Of a DNA stretch of 64,000 bases, positions 16,689 through 26,907 are shown in pieces. The DNA comes from Actinomycetota bacterium. GTDB lineage: Bacteria; Actinomycetota; Actinomycetes; Nanopelagicales; Nanopelagicaceae. Each line of letters starts with the position of its first letter. Position 1 is the first letter of the stretch. Below the pieces are notes generated by a model. That model saw only the letters and a program-made list of their open reading frames with translations. It was not told the origin of the DNA and did no database searches. The position numbers and the translations under genes are program-made. Where the stretch lies: NCBI GenBank assembly GCA_009698815.1, contig WLPJ01000003.1:1-64000 (forward strand), given 5' to 3'.

Positions 16689-17177
16689 GTGGCTGATAGC
16701 AGTTTTGATGTAGTTTCCAAGATTGATCGCATGGAACTCGATAACGCAATTAACCAAGCGATCCGTGAAATTGATACACGATTCGATTTTAAGAACACCG
16801 GCGCCAAGATAGAAATGGCTGGCGAGAAAATCAGTATCGAAGCTGATACTGAAGAACGTGCTAAAGCAACTTTAGATGTTGTAAAAGATAAGATGATCAA
16901 GCGCGGAGTTTCGCTAAAACACATCGATCCAGCTGAGCCACAACTATCAGGAAAGATCTACAAGATCTCTTGTCCGCTTAAAGAAGGTATCTCAACTGAG
17001 AATGCAAAGAAGATTGCAAAATTCCTGCGCGATGAAGGCCCTAAATCCGTAAAGTCTCAGATTCAAGGCGATGAACTTCGTGTCACCAGCAAGAGCCGCG
17101 ATGATCTGCAAGCCACGATGGCAATGATCAAAGAAGGCAAGTGGGAATTTGCAGTTCAATTTGTGAACTTTCGATAA
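16689..17177 (+). CDS. YajQ family nucleotide-binding protein
   Basis: A 162-residue protein of the YajQ/DUF520 family, normal full length (about 160-165). It begins SSFDVVSKIDRMELDNAINQ and includes RFDFKNT and the ending WEFAVQFVNFR, all hallmark segments. Some homologues bind cyclic di-GMP and affect transcription; the role in actinobacteria is not settled. The start is GTG 16689, with AAGGAGG close upstream. The TAA stop is directly followed by the TTG start of rarD, so the two are one transcription unit. Confidence 0.92.
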   Translation: MADSSFDVVSKIDRMELDNAINQAIREIDTRFDFKNTGAKIEMAGEKISIEADTEERAKATLDVVKDKMIKRGVSLKHIDPAEPQLSGKIYKISCPLKEGISTENAKKIAKFLRDEGPKSVKSQIQGDELRVTSKSRDDLQATMAMIKEGKWEFAVQFVNFR

Positions 17178-18068
17178 TTGAAAAAACAAAAGCTTGGCCT
17201 CATTTATGGGGTTAGCGCATATGTTCTTTGGGGGCTCTTCCCGCTTTATTGGCCTTTGCTTAAACCGGCAACTTCGCTAGAGATCGTTTCGCACCGCGCA
17301 GTTTGGACCTTGGTATTTTGCATCATTGTTCTGGCCATAACTCATGCGCTGAAGTCAGCGCTGGCTACTTTTAAGCAACCCAAGGTTGCAATAAAACTCT
17401 TTCTGGCATCGATTCTGGTTTCAATTAACTGGTTGATCTATATCTGGGCCACAAATAACGGACACGTGGTTGAAGCATCACTTGGTTACTACATCAACCC
17501 TTTAATAATTATCGGTTTCGGTGTTTTTTTGCTAAAAGAGAAGATGCGTCAATTGCAATGGATGGCAGTTTCCATCGCCACGATTGGCGTGCTTATTCTG
17601 ACAATTGATTACGGTCGCCTGCCGTGGGTCGCACTTGGACTGGCGCTTTCGTGGGGATCATATGGTTTAGTGAAGAAACATCTTGGGCTCGGTGCACTTG
17701 AAGGACTTGCGATCGAAACCATGATTGCTTTCATTCCATACTGCGGTTATTTGTTGTTCATAGGAAGCAAAGATCAAGGACAATTTGGCCATGGATTCGG
17801 TTTAACTGCCTTACTGATTAGTGCTGGTGCCGTCACTGCGATACCGCTACTGCTCTTCAATGGTGCCACCACCCGTCTTCCATATTCAACTATTGGACTC
17901 TTGCAATATATAACTCCAACTCTGACATTTATTATTGGCGTGTGGGTTAATCACGAAGTCATGCCAACGGCGCGCTGGATAGGTTTCCTAACAATTTGGG
18001 TAGCTCTTATTACTCTTGCGATTGATTTAGTTCGCTCAAGCAGAGCGGTCGATAACAGCGTCGCATAA
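17178..18068 (+). CDS. rarD: RarD-type EamA transporter
   Basis: A 296-residue membrane protein with about ten hydrophobic helices and two EamA repeats. GLIYGVSAYVLWGLFPLYWPLL near the N terminus (GVSAYVLWGLFPLYW is the core) and the helix pattern LSWGSYGLVKK identify the RarD group. E. coli RarD is named for a chloramphenicol-sensitivity phenotype; the true substrate is unknown. The start is TTG, immediately after the yajQ stop. Its last 33 bases overlap the end of the convergent polyprenyl synthase gene, so no terminator fits between them. Confidence 0.88.
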   Translation: MKKQKLGLIYGVSAYVLWGLFPLYWPLLKPATSLEIVSHRAVWTLVFCIIVLAITHALKSALATFKQPKVAIKLFLASILVSINWLIYIWATNNGHVVEASLGYYINPLIIIGFGVFLLKEKMRQLQWMAVSIATIGVLILTIDYGRLPWVALGLALSWGSYGLVKKHLGLGALEGLAIETMIAFIPYCGYLLFIGSKDQGQFGHGFGLTALLISAGAVTAIPLLLFNGATTRLPYSTIGLLQYITPTLTFIIGVWVNHEVMPTARWIGFLTIWVALITLAIDLVRSSRAVDNSVA

Positions 18069-19025
18069 AGAAAAGAGTGCACCTGTTGCTGGACCAACGG
18101 GAAGTGGCCCCAAAGCGGTACGTGCATCTTTAGCGATTTGTCCAAGCTGTTGGCGTGCCAGATGAAGAGCGTCATGTGATCGCAGTGCGCGCAAAACTTC
18201 TTGAACTTCGCTCTCGTCGTGAATTGGTCCGCTGAGTAAGCGTTGTAGTTCGGCATCTTCTGATCTGTCTGAGGCCATCACATTGATAGTTACTAAGGTC
18301 GGCACACCTTCACGCAAATCAGTACCTGGAGTCTTGCCAGATTGGTTTAAATCACTTGCAATATCAATAATGTCATCTGCTAATTGGAATGCGATTCCAA
18401 TTTGTTCGCCAAACTTCGTAAGCGTTTCAGTGATCTCTCGCGGCGCACCAGATAACAAGGCGCCGAATCGTGCACTGGTTGCAATTAGTGAACCGGTCTT
18501 ATCCCCCACAACACGTAAGTAATGCGCCAGCGGATCTTCACCATTTTGCGGTCCTTGTGTTTCCATAATCTGACCAATAACTAAACGCTCAAAGGTGCGC
18601 GCTTGTAGGCGAACCGCTTCGGGCCCAAGGTCTGCCAATAAATCTGATGCTTTAGAGAAAAGATAATCTCCAGTCAAGATGGCGATGGTATTTCCCCAGT
18701 GATTATTGGCACTTTCAACCCCGCGACGCATCGGCGCTTCATCCATAACATCATCGTGATACAGCGTTGCCAGGTGAGTTAATTCGCAAACAACTGCTGC
18801 CGGAATAACTTCTTTACGAGTGCTATCGCCATAGTGCGATGAAATTAGTGTGAGCAAAGGACGTAAGCGCTTTCCACCTGCTGCAACCAAGTGGCGTGAG
18901 GTCTCTTCAACAAGTGGGTAATCACCTTTTATATGTTCGCGCAGAAGCTCTTCAACGCCTTGCATACCAATTGCTAAATCTGCCTCTAGTGAGGGATCCA
19001 GGTCAGGAATGCCGAAGGATGCCAT
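18036..19025 (-). CDS. polyprenyl diphosphate synthase (menaquinone side chain)
   Basis: A 329-residue all-trans prenyl diphosphate synthase. The first Asp-rich motif is DDVMD (91-95), preceded by GGKRLRP (50-56); the second is DDIID (217-221). These bind the Mg-diphosphate of the allylic and growing chain. Ala/Thr residues just before the first motif (THLATLYH) suggest a long product, such as hepta- to nonaprenyl diphosphate. It is the last gene after nuoN, joined by a one-base stop/start overlap, so it is cotranscribed with complex I. Together with menA downstream, it likely makes the menaquinone tail. Chain length cannot be read with certainty. Confidence 0.9.
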   Translation of the reverse strand: MASFGIPDLDPSLEADLAIGMQGVEELLREHIKGDYPLVEETSRHLVAAGGKRLRPLLTLISSHYGDSTRKEVIPAAVVCELTHLATLYHDDVMDEAPMRRGVESANNHWGNTIAILTGDYLFSKASDLLADLGPEAVRLQARTFERLVIGQIMETQGPQNGEDPLAHYLRVVGDKTGSLIATSARFGALLSGAPREITETLTKFGEQIGIAFQLADDIIDIASDLNQSGKTPGTDLREGVPTLVTINVMASDRSEDAELQRLLSGPIHDESEVQEVLRALRSHDALHLARQQLGQIAKDARTALGPLPVGPATGALFSLCDAVIDRSA

Positions 19026-20545
19026 TAGCGAAGGAACTGTGCAGTGCTTTGAATAAAGTTAATCAAAGGAGTTGGATAAATTCCAAGTGCAAAAGTCACA
19101 ACTGCAGAAATCGCAATCGTGATCTGCGTGTAAACAGATGGGATTACAACTGATGTTCCGTCCTCGACAGGATCTTTAAAGAACATCAAGACGATGACGC
19201 GGATATAGAAGAAGGCAGCAATTGCTGATGAAAGTACGCCGGTAATCAAGATCGCAGTTGAACCACTTTCATACGCTGCAGAGAAGATAGAAAACTTTCC
19301 GATAAATCCACTTGTAAGAGGGATACCAGCAAATGCTAATAAGAATCCAGCAAAGGCTGTTGCCACCCAAGGTGAGCGCTTTCCTAAACCACTCCAGCGA
19401 TTGAGGTCGGTGACTTCTCCGGCTGAATCGCGAACTAAGGTCACAATTGCGAATGCGCCAACTGTTGCAACGCCGTAAGCAAAGAGATAGAAAATTGATG
19501 CATCAAGGCCAGATTTATTAAGTGCAATAACACCTGAAAGCAAGAATCCGGCGTGGGCAATTGATGAGTAAGCCAGCATGCGCTTCACATCGCGTTGTGC
19601 GATTGCAACGAGTGAACCAAAGACCATTGTTATTAAGGCAATTACGATCAGCGCTGGACGCCATTGCCAATATGCCTCGGCAAATGAAAGGTAGAAAATA
19701 CGCAACATCGCACCGAAGGCTGCAACTTTCGTTGCCGCCGCCATAAACGCTGTTACAGCAGTTGGGGCGCCTTGATAAACATCTGGTGACCAAGCGTGGA
19801 AAGGTACTGCGCCAACCTTAAATAACAGACCAACAGAGAGAAATGCGATACCAAGTAATAGATAAATATCATTGCCGGTACCACCGATTACTGCTGCATG
19901 TATTCCTGAGAATGAAACTGCTGCTGAGTACCCATAGAGATATGCAATACCCATAAGGAAGAAGGCAGATGAAAACGCTCCTAACAAGAAGTACTTAAGA
20001 GCAGATTCTTGCGACATCAAGCGACGGCGGCGTGATAAGCCAGCAAGAAGATAAAGAGGAAGTGAAAGCATCTCAAGTGCGACAAAGAGTGTGACCAAAT
20101 CTGTGGCAACCGGGAATAACAGCATTCCGGCGACCGCAAAGAGTGTCAGCGGATAAACCTCAGTAACTTTTAGATCTTGCTGCAATGAAGTTCGTTCTTC
20201 ATCAGAACCCGGAAGAGCGGCAGCGAGTGCTGTGAAATTATCTAGGTCGGCGAGTAAGAAGACCGAAATAATTGCGATGAGCAAAATTGATCCTTGCAAC
20301 AATACGCCTGCGCCGTCAAAGGTTACCGATTCCATTGCCGCAGTTGTCGATGCGCCGCTGCGAACTCTAACAAGTGAAGCTAAAGAAAGCGCCAACGTTG
20401 CCAAAGTAATAAAGAGTTGTGAGCTAGCACGTGCGCTGCGTGGAGCGAATGCTTCGATAAGCACACCGATTAGTGCACCACCAAGCACAATAAGAATTGG
20501 TGCAAGAAGTGCGTAATCAAGAGTTGGCGATACAAAGGTAATCAT
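19025..20545 (-). CDS. nuoN: NADH-quinone oxidoreductase subunit N
   Basis: A 506-residue antiporter-like membrane subunit of complex I, with about fourteen hydrophobic helices. Landmark segments are KVGAVPFHAWSPDVYQGAPTAVTAFMA-like sequence (core FHAWSPDVYQGAPT) and AIAQRDVKRMLAYSSIAHAGF (core RDVKRMLAYSS). The conserved helix Lys and Glu residues of the proton path are present. It follows nuoM with a four-base overlap and ends at the prenyl synthase start. Confidence 0.96.
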   Translation of the reverse strand: MITFVSPTLDYALLAPILIVLGGALIGVLIEAFAPRSARASSQLFITLATLALSLASLVRVRSGASTTAAMESVTFDGAGVLLQGSILLIAIISVFLLADLDNFTALAAALPGSDEERTSLQQDLKVTEVYPLTLFAVAGMLLFPVATDLVTLFVALEMLSLPLYLLAGLSRRRRLMSQESALKYFLLGAFSSAFFLMGIAYLYGYSAAVSFSGIHAAVIGGTGNDIYLLLGIAFLSVGLLFKVGAVPFHAWSPDVYQGAPTAVTAFMAAATKVAAFGAMLRIFYLSFAEAYWQWRPALIVIALITMVFGSLVAIAQRDVKRMLAYSSIAHAGFLLSGVIALNKSGLDASIFYLFAYGVATVGAFAIVTLVRDSAGEVTDLNRWSGLGKRSPWVATAFAGFLLAFAGIPLTSGFIGKFSIFSAAYESGSTAILITGVLSSAIAAFFYIRVIVLMFFKDPVEDGTSVVIPSVYTQITIAISAVVTFALGIYPTPLINFIQSTAQFLR

Positions 20546-22077
20546 TTCTTGCCCTCACTCATGGTTGGTGCCGGATCGCTAAATCCTTGCTGGGAAACTA
20601 CGGTTGCAGCCGCTGGATTTATGATCTTTAGCAGCGGTGATGGATAGAAACCAAGAATTACGATTAAGGCAATTACTGGTCCGATTGCAATCTTCTCGCG
20701 CAGAGTTAGATCAGTTAGGTTTTCATTGCCCGGTGTCGTTGGACCATGAAGCGCGCGTTGCACTGGAATCAAAATATATAGTGCAGCTAAAACAATTCCG
20801 AAGGTGGCGATAACTGCGGCAACTGGATAACGAGTAAAGGTTCCAACCAGAACTAAGAATTCACTAACAAAACTTGATAGTCCAGGAAGTGCCAAGCTCG
20901 ACATTCCTGCAATAAAGAAAGACCACGCCATGATTGGCGTAATGCGCTGTAGGCCACCAAAGTCAGAGATCGTTGATGACTTGCGGCGCGAAATCATGAA
21001 GCCAGCAACTAAGAACAGGGCTGCCGTAGAGAAACCGTGATTGAACATATACAGCGTCGCACCAGACATACCTTGTGATGTCATGGCAAAGATTCCCATG
21101 GTGATGAAACCAAAGTGTGAAATCGATGTATAGGCAATCAAACGCTTAATGTCTTTGGCACCGATCGCCAAGAAGGCACCGTAAAGAATTGAGATAACGG
21201 CCAAGGTAATAATCATCGGTGTAAATGTCTTGCTGGCATTTGGGAACAAGGTTAAGCAATACCGAATCATTCCGAAGGTGCCGACCTTATCCAGAACACC
21301 AAGTAACAGAACTGAAGTTCCTGGTGTTGCTGACTTGGCAGCATCTGGCAACCAAGTGTGCAATGGCCAAAGTGGAGCCTTAATGGCAAAGGCAATGAAG
21401 AAGCCAAGGAATAAGACGTTCTCCATCATCGGCGTTAACACAGTGTGCAGCTGAGATAGCGTCGTGATATCGAATGTACGATTTCCGTAGCGAGTTGCCA
21501 TAACAAAGATGCCAACTATTGATGCCAGCATCAAAAGGCCACCAAAGAGGCTATATAACAAGAACTTAACGGCAGCGGCTGCGCGATCGCCCGAACCAAA
21601 TCCACCAATAAGGAAGTAAACCGGGACCAACATCGCTTCAAAGAATACGTAGAACAAGAAGACGTCAGTGGATGCAAAGACACCAATCATCATTGTTTCT
21701 AGAACCAGCAGAAGTGAGTAGAAAACCTTAGGACTCCAACGTCCACCCTCTGATTCATTCCAGCCAGCGATGACCACAATTGGCGTAAGCAGGACTGACA
21801 TTAAAATTAGAACGAGTGCGATTCCATCAACACCTAGCGCGTACTTGATACCAAAAGCCGGAATCCATTCGCGTGACTCAACAAATTGAAAACCAGTTGC
21901 GCCGAAATCAAAGGAAATTGTCATCGCAATTCCAACGACTGCAACGAGCGCCGTGGTTGCCAACGCGATCTGCTTTGTTAGAAGTAAATTGGTCTTTGGA
22001 ACAAAGGCCAATGCGACAGTTCCGAGCAACGGCAGCAACATGGAAAGAGTTAGTAAGTTCATATTATTTAGATTCAT
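20542..22077 (-). CDS. nuoM: NADH-quinone oxidoreductase subunit M
   Basis: An antiporter-like proton-pumping subunit of about 511 residues. [22 protein letters not shown] (core FHTW-type LHTWLPDA) and [21 protein letters not shown] (core [11 protein letters not shown]) are diagnostic. I set the start at ATG 22077, which overlaps the nuoL TGA as ATGA, instead of a longer TTG at 22092 lying inside nuoL; the operon uses such overlaps throughout. Confidence 0.96.
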   Translation of the reverse strand: MNLNNMNLLTLSMLLPLLGTVALAFVPKTNLLLTKQIALATTALVAVVGIAMTISFDFGATGFQFVESREWIPAFGIKYALGVDGIALVLILMSVLLTPIVVIAGWNESEGGRWSPKVFYSLLLVLETMMIGVFASTDVFLFYVFFEAMLVPVYFLIGGFGSGDRAAAAVKFLLYSLFGGLLMLASIVGIFVMATRYGNRTFDITTLSQLHTVLTPMMENVLFLGFFIAFAIKAPLWPLHTWLPDAAKSATPGTSVLLLGVLDKVGTFGMIRYCLTLFPNASKTFTPMIITLAVISILYGAFLAIGAKDIKRLIAYTSISHFGFITMGIFAMTSQGMSGATLYMFNHGFSTAALFLVAGFMISRRKSSTISDFGGLQRITPIMAWSFFIAGMSSLALPGLSSFVSEFLVLVGTFTRYPVAAVIATFGIVLAALYILIPVQRALHGPTTPGNENLTDLTLREKIAIGPVIALIVILGFYPSPLLKIINPAAATVVSQQGFSDPAPTMSEGKK

Positions 22078-23969
22078 GTTGTTACCACCCAAATTGCTGC
22101 GATCAGCGCGACAGCGCCAATCAAAATGAGAGCTGCATAGCTGCGGACAAAGCCAGTTTGGGATTTGCGCAGAAACGAACCAGAACCAAGTGCCATCTTG
22201 CCGATTCCATGAACTGCGCCATCGATAACGCTCTGATCAATTTTCACCAGTGCAGATGTGATCGCTTGCCCAGGACGCATAAAGAGCGTTTCGTTTATCT
22301 CATCTTGCAACAAGTCACGACGTGCAACGCGCGTAAATTCAGTAACGTTTTCCGGCGCAACTGCGTCAACTTCTGAAAGCTGATACTTAACGACTGCCAA
22401 AGCAACGCCCATTGCAACCATCAAGAGGGCAAGTCCAGAGACCACGATTGGAGGCAATAGCTCTATATGTTCGCCATGCTCTTCAAAGAGCGGTTCCAGC
22501 CAATGCTTTAGCGTCGCTCCGCGAGAGAGCAAGAAACCTGATGTAACAGAACCGATTGCGAGAATCGCCATTGGAAGCCACATTAAAATTGGTGACTCGT
22601 GCGGATGCTGGTTATCGTCCCAGCGCTTTGGACTTGTAAAGGTCAAGATCATTACGCGCGTCATATAGAAAGCGGTAATTGCGGCACCAAGCAGCGCGGT
22701 TGAGCCGAGCAAAATTCCTTTTACCCCCCCAGCATTTAGCGCAGTTTCAATGATCATATCTTTTGAGTAGAAACCAGCAAATGGTGGAACACCAATTATT
22801 GCCAGATAACCAAACCCGAAAGTAATAAATGTTATTGGCATAAATTTACGGAGCGCACCGTAACGACGCATATTTACTTCGTCATTCATGCCGTGCATGA
22901 CTGAACCAGCACCAAGGAACATTCCGGCTTTGAAGAAACCGTGTGTAAGTAAATGCATGATCGCAAATGCATAACCAGCAGGTCCGAGGCCAGATGCCAA
23001 AATCATGTAACCGATCTGCGACATCGTGGATGCAGCAAGTGCTTTCTTGATGTCATCTTTTGCAGTACCGACGAGTGCACCGAACATCAGCGTGATCGCA
23101 CCGACGATTACAACTAGAAGTTGCGCAGTTGGCGCGGCATCGAATACAAAGTTAGAGCGAACGATTAAGTAAACACCTGCAGTAACCATGGTCGCTGCGT
23201 GGATCAAGGCAGAAACCGGAGTTGGGCCAGCCATCGCATCACCGAGCCATGCCTGCAATGGGAATTGCGCTGATTTACCAACAGCTGCAACCAATAACAT
23301 TATTCCAATCGCAGTCATCGTTGCCTCTGATGCTTGATGTGCTTGCTCTTTGACGCCGCTAAATGAGACTGTGCCAAGGGATGCGAAGGCGATCATGATT
23401 GCAAGCGAGAGTCCCATATCGCCGATGCGGTTCATGATAAATGCCTTCTTAGAAGCAGTTGCATACGCTGGTTTTTGATTCCAGAAACCGATCAATAGGT
23501 ATGAGGCAAGTCCAACGCCTTCCCAACCCACGTAAAGATTTAAGTATGAATCTCCGAGAACCAGCAAGAGCATCGCAGCAATAAAGAGGTTTAAGAAAGC
23601 AAAGAAACGGCGGCGATCAGGATCGTGTGACATATAAGAAATTGAATAGACATGAATCAAGGTTCCGACGCCGGTAATTAAGAGAACAAAACAGATGGAG
23701 AGTTGATCAAGCAGCAAGGATGCATCGACATTAAATGAACCAACGCTTATCCAAGTAAAAATTTTCTGGGTTACTGGGCGTGATTCAGCCTCGCGTCCCA
23801 ACATCTCGGAAAGTTGGAAGAGGCCAACGGCAAATGATCCGGCAGATAGGCCGGTGGCAAGTAAATGTCCCCACTTATCTGCGCGCCGGCCCAACAGCAA
23901 AAGTGAAAGTGCGCCAAAAAGTGGCAGAGCGATTAAGTAAACGAGGCCGTTATTGGTAAGCATGGTCAT
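22074..23969 (-). CDS. nuoL: NADH-quinone oxidoreductase subunit L
   Basis: A 631-residue proton-pumping subunit, the distal member of the membrane arm. It has [16 protein letters not shown] (about 149-164), [12 protein letters not shown]-type sequence (here [25 protein letters not shown], core [10 protein letters not shown]) and the long C-terminal extension expected of the lateral helix. It overlaps nuoK upstream and nuoM downstream by four bases each. Confidence 0.97.
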   Translation of the reverse strand: MTMLTNNGLVYLIALPLFGALSLLLLGRRADKWGHLLATGLSAGSFAVGLFQLSEMLGREAESRPVTQKIFTWISVGSFNVDASLLLDQLSICFVLLITGVGTLIHVYSISYMSHDPDRRRFFAFLNLFIAAMLLLVLGDSYLNLYVGWEGVGLASYLLIGFWNQKPAYATASKKAFIMNRIGDMGLSLAIMIAFASLGTVSFSGVKEQAHQASEATMTAIGIMLLVAAVGKSAQFPLQAWLGDAMAGPTPVSALIHAATMVTAGVYLIVRSNFVFDAAPTAQLLVVIVGAITLMFGALVGTAKDDIKKALAASTMSQIGYMILASGLGPAGYAFAIMHLLTHGFFKAGMFLGAGSVMHGMNDEVNMRRYGALRKFMPITFITFGFGYLAIIGVPPFAGFYSKDMIIETALNAGGVKGILLGSTALLGAAITAFYMTRVMILTFTSPKRWDDNQHPHESPILMWLPMAILAIGSVTSGFLLSRGATLKHWLEPLFEEHGEHIELLPPIVVSGLALLMVAMGVALAVVKYQLSEVDAVAPENVTEFTRVARRDLLQDEINETLFMRPGQAITSALVKIDQSVIDGAVHGIGKMALGSGSFLRKSQTGFVRSYAALILIGAVALIAAIWVVTT

Positions 23970-24265
23970 CGCTTCAACAAACTAGCGTCATCTATAGATG
24001 CTGATCGGCGCGAGCGATAAATCGTCACGATAATCGCTAGACCTACAACAACTTCGCAGGCAGCAACGACCATTGTAAAGAAGGCAATTACTTGGCCATC
24101 GAGTGTGCCGTTGATTCGCGAGAAAGTAACTAACGTTAAATTTGCCGCATTAAGCATTAATTCAACGCACATAAAGACAACGATCGCATTACGGCGAACT
24201 ACAACGCCGACTGCGCCGATCGTAAATAAAATCGCGGATAAGTAGAGGTAATTGTCGAGGCTCAT
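23966..24265 (-). CDS. nuoK: NADH-quinone oxidoreductase subunit K
   Basis: A 99-residue, three-helix membrane subunit. [17 protein letters not shown] holds the conserved membrane Glu (ELMLN motif), and [11 protein letters not shown] carries the second. The start forms TAATG with the nuoJ stop. The tail [15 protein letters not shown] is typical of the family ending in LL. Confidence 0.96.
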   Translation of the reverse strand: MSLDNYLYLSAILFTIGAVGVVVRRNAIVVFMCVELMLNAANLTLVTFSRINGTLDGQVIAFFTMVVAACEVVVGLAIIVTIYRSRRSASIDDASLLKR

Positions 24266-25044
24266 TACTTCTCCTCCACAACAGTTGTATCAACGTTATC
24301 GAGTTGGAATTGGCTGGAATCGATTACATCACCGCGTGCTTTAAGCGTTGCAGAAATTGAAGATGGCGCCGGAGTTCCATCAGGTAATAACGCTGGAACA
24401 TCTACTGCGTTATGTCGCGCAAAAACACCTGGGCCAGGAAGGCCGGCTGCGCCAGCAAGTGAGCCACTGCGGAAGCGACTAATTGCTTGTTCGCGCTGAG
24501 TTGGACGAGGGTTTGTCCGCTGATGATGAGCCAGAACCATCGCACCAAGTGCTGCAGTAATCAGTAGCGCTGAAACAACTTCAAAGGGCCAGACATACTT
24601 TGAAAATAGCAGTGCGGCTAGACCTTCTACATTGCCTGAAGAATTTGCAATCTCCAAACCAATTGGTTCCCGCCCTAAAGTGGCACGACCGAGAAGTGAA
24701 ACTAACAATCCACCTAGACCAACCGCTGCGGTAATCGCGATTGGGCGAAGGCCAGTAATTGTTTCGGTAAGTGAATCAGATGAATCAACACCTACCAACA
24801 TAAGAATAAAGAGGAAGAGCATCATCACGGCGCCGGTATAGACAATTACTTGTACTACGCCAAGAAATGCCGCATCTTGTGCGATGTAGAAAATTGCAAG
24901 TGTGATCATTACCCAAGCAAGTAATAGCGCCGAATGCACGGCCTTCTTAACGAGCAGCATTCCAAGTGCCGCAGCAACTGAAAGCGGGGCTAAAATCCAA
25001 AAAAGCGCGGCTTCAGGACCTTGAATAGTTAGTAAAGGTTGCAC
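24265..25044 (-). CDS. nuoJ: NADH-quinone oxidoreductase subunit J
   Basis: A 259-residue membrane subunit with five helices in the first 170 residues, including [24 protein letters not shown] (core [14 protein letters not shown] type). The hydrophilic C-terminal tail of about 85 residues is longer than in E. coli but usual in actinobacteria. The start is GTG, overlapping the nuoI stop as TAGTG, with AGGAG upstream. Confidence 0.95.
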   Translation of the reverse strand: MQPLLTIQGPEAALFWILAPLSVAAALGMLLVKKAVHSALLLAWVMITLAIFYIAQDAAFLGVVQVIVYTGAVMMLFLFILMLVGVDSSDSLTETITGLRPIAITAAVGLGGLLVSLLGRATLGREPIGLEIANSSGNVEGLAALLFSKYVWPFEVVSALLITAALGAMVLAHHQRTNPRPTQREQAISRFRSGSLAGAAGLPGPGVFARHNAVDVPALLPDGTPAPSSISATLKARGDVIDSSQFQLDNVDTTVVEEK

Positions 25045-25670
25045 TATTTCTGCTCCTGTGAAGGATGTGCTTCCGTAACATCGCCATTGTAATAATTGGT
25101 ATCTGTAGATCCTGGATACATTGGATGCGGTGGTGGCAACATTCCAGCACGAAGTGGACCTAGCAAATCATCTTTTTCAAAAATTAACTTACCGCGAGTT
25201 GAATCAGCTAGTTCATATTCATTTGTCATTGTCAGCGCGCGGGTTGGACATGCTTCGATGCAAAGTCCACAGAAAACACAACGCAGGTAATTAATTTGAT
25301 AAACCTTGCCGTAACGCTCACCCGGTGACATTTGGTTATCAGGGGTGTTATCGGCGCCTTCAACATAAATCGCGTCCGCCGGGCACGCCCAAGCACAGAG
25401 TTCGCAACCGATACATTTTTCGAGTCCATCTGGGTGGCGATTTAACTGATGGCGACCGTGGAAACGTTCGGCGGTTGGCTCTTTAACTTCTGGGTACTGA
25501 ACGGTGTTGACCTTCTTAAACATGGTGGCAAAGGTGAGCCAAAAGCCCTGCAATTGCACAAAGAAGCTCTTCGGTCCAGGTTGATCTACTTTTTCATATT
25601 CGACAGATGTGATGTCGACTTCATTTGAACCTTGTGGTTGCAATGAATTGGATTCGTTCTGATCAGCCAC
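25044..25670 (-). CDS. nuoI: NADH-quinone oxidoreductase subunit I
   Basis: A 208-residue ferredoxin-like subunit that relays electrons through two [4Fe-4S] clusters. The ligands are Cys86, 89, 92 and 96 ([12 protein letters not shown]) and Cys131, 134, 137 and 141 ([12 protein letters not shown]). The start is GTG 25670, with AAGGAGG inside the end of nuoH, which it overlaps by eight bases. The acidic N- and C-terminal extensions are lineage-specific. Confidence 0.97.
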   Translation of the reverse strand: MADQNESNSLQPQGSNEVDITSVEYEKVDQPGPKSFFVQLQGFWLTFATMFKKVNTVQYPEVKEPTAERFHGRHQLNRHPDGLEKCIGCELCAWACPADAIYVEGADNTPDNQMSPGERYGKVYQINYLRCVFCGLCIEACPTRALTMTNEYELADSTRGKLIFEKDDLLGPLRAGMLPPPHPMYPGSTDTNYYNGDVTEAHPSQEQK

Positions 25671-26907
25671 GATCGCCTCCTTGTTGAGAAACGTTGATGG
25701 TTGTTATTTGAGATGGAAGGGATGGAACAGCAAAATCCGGTGCCGCTGGTTCTGGGTGAACCACTGAAGTGCGCTTATTCTGAGAATTTTCAAAGGCTGT
25801 TGAAATTCCTAGAACAATTAAAACTACTACGCCGGCAAAACCAAAAGTTACAACGCGAGATTGGCTAGTTGTCGAGATAACGCGCAAAGTTGCGACTACC
25901 AAGATCCAGAGCAATGAGACTGGAATCAAAACTTTCCAGCCAAATTGCATGAACTGGTCATAGCGCAGACGCGGAAGCGTGCCGCGCAACCAAACAAAGA
26001 TAAAGAAGAAGAATAAGACTTTAATGAAGAACCAGATAAGTGTGAACCAACCACCCAGCCATTGCTCGGTAAAGCCAAGACCCGGAATTGCATGGTAGCC
26101 ACCGAGGAACAAGGTTGTTGCAAGTGCAGAGACTGCAATGATATTTACATATTCAGCCAAGAAGAAGAGTGCGAATTTAAGTGATGAGTACTCAGTATGG
26201 AATCCACCAACGAGTTCGCCTTCGGCTTCTGCTAAGTCAAATGGTGCGCGGTTGGTTTCGCCAACCATAGAAATTGCATAGATAACAAAAGATGGGAATA
26301 GAACAAGTCCATACCACCAGGTCTCTTGCTGGGCCTGCACGATCGCCGATGTAGACATCGATCCTGAATAAATAAAGACTGCAACGAGTGAAAGTCCCAT
26401 CGCGATTTCATAGGAAATAACTTGTGCACTCGAGCGAAGTCCGCCAAGTAATGGATAAGTTGAACCAGATGACCAGCCGGCAAGAACAATTCCGTAAACT
26501 CCAACTGATGCGATTGCCAGAACGTAGAGAACTCCAACTGGCAGATCAGTCAACTGCATAACTGTTTCTTCACCGAAGAAATTAACTGGACCAGTAAGTG
26601 GCATCACTGCAAAGGCCATAAATGCAGCTGTTGCGCTGATAATTGGCGCGATTATGAATACGACTTTATCTGCAGCGGCTGGAATTAAATCTTCCTTCAG
26701 CGCCAACTTAACGCCATCGGCCAACGCTTGGATAAGTCCAAACTTTCCAACGCGGTTTGGTCCAACGCGCATCTGCATGCGAGCCACAATGCGGCGTTCT
26801 CCCCAAACAGACATGATCGTTAAAACGACACAGACTACGAAAACAATTAGCGCCTTGAGAGTAATAATCCAACCTGGATCATCTAATAACAGCGATGCGT
26901 TCTTCAT
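25663..26907 (-). CDS. nuoH: NADH-quinone oxidoreductase subunit H
   Basis: A 414-residue membrane subunit next to the quinone site. [22 protein letters not shown] (core [12 protein letters not shown]) and [25 protein letters not shown] (core [11 protein letters not shown]) form the conserved quinone-chamber loops. About eight helices are seen, with a polar C-terminal tail of roughly 50 residues. It overlaps nuoG by four bases. Confidence 0.97.
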   Translation of the reverse strand: MKNASLLLDDPGWIITLKALIVFVVCVVLTIMSVWGERRIVARMQMRVGPNRVGKFGLIQALADGVKLALKEDLIPAAADKVVFIIAPIISATAAFMAFAVMPLTGPVNFFGEETVMQLTDLPVGVLYVLAIASVGVYGIVLAGWSSGSTYPLLGGLRSSAQVISYEIAMGLSLVAVFIYSGSMSTSAIVQAQQETWWYGLVLFPSFVIYAISMVGETNRAPFDLAEAEGELVGGFHTEYSSLKFALFFLAEYVNIIAVSALATTLFLGGYHAIPGLGFTEQWLGGWFTLIWFFIKVLFFFFIFVWLRGTLPRLRYDQFMQFGWKVLIPVSLLWILVVATLRVISTTSQSRVVTFGFAGVVVLIVLGISTAFENSQNKRTSVVHPEPAAPDFAVPSLPSQITTINVSQQGGDRG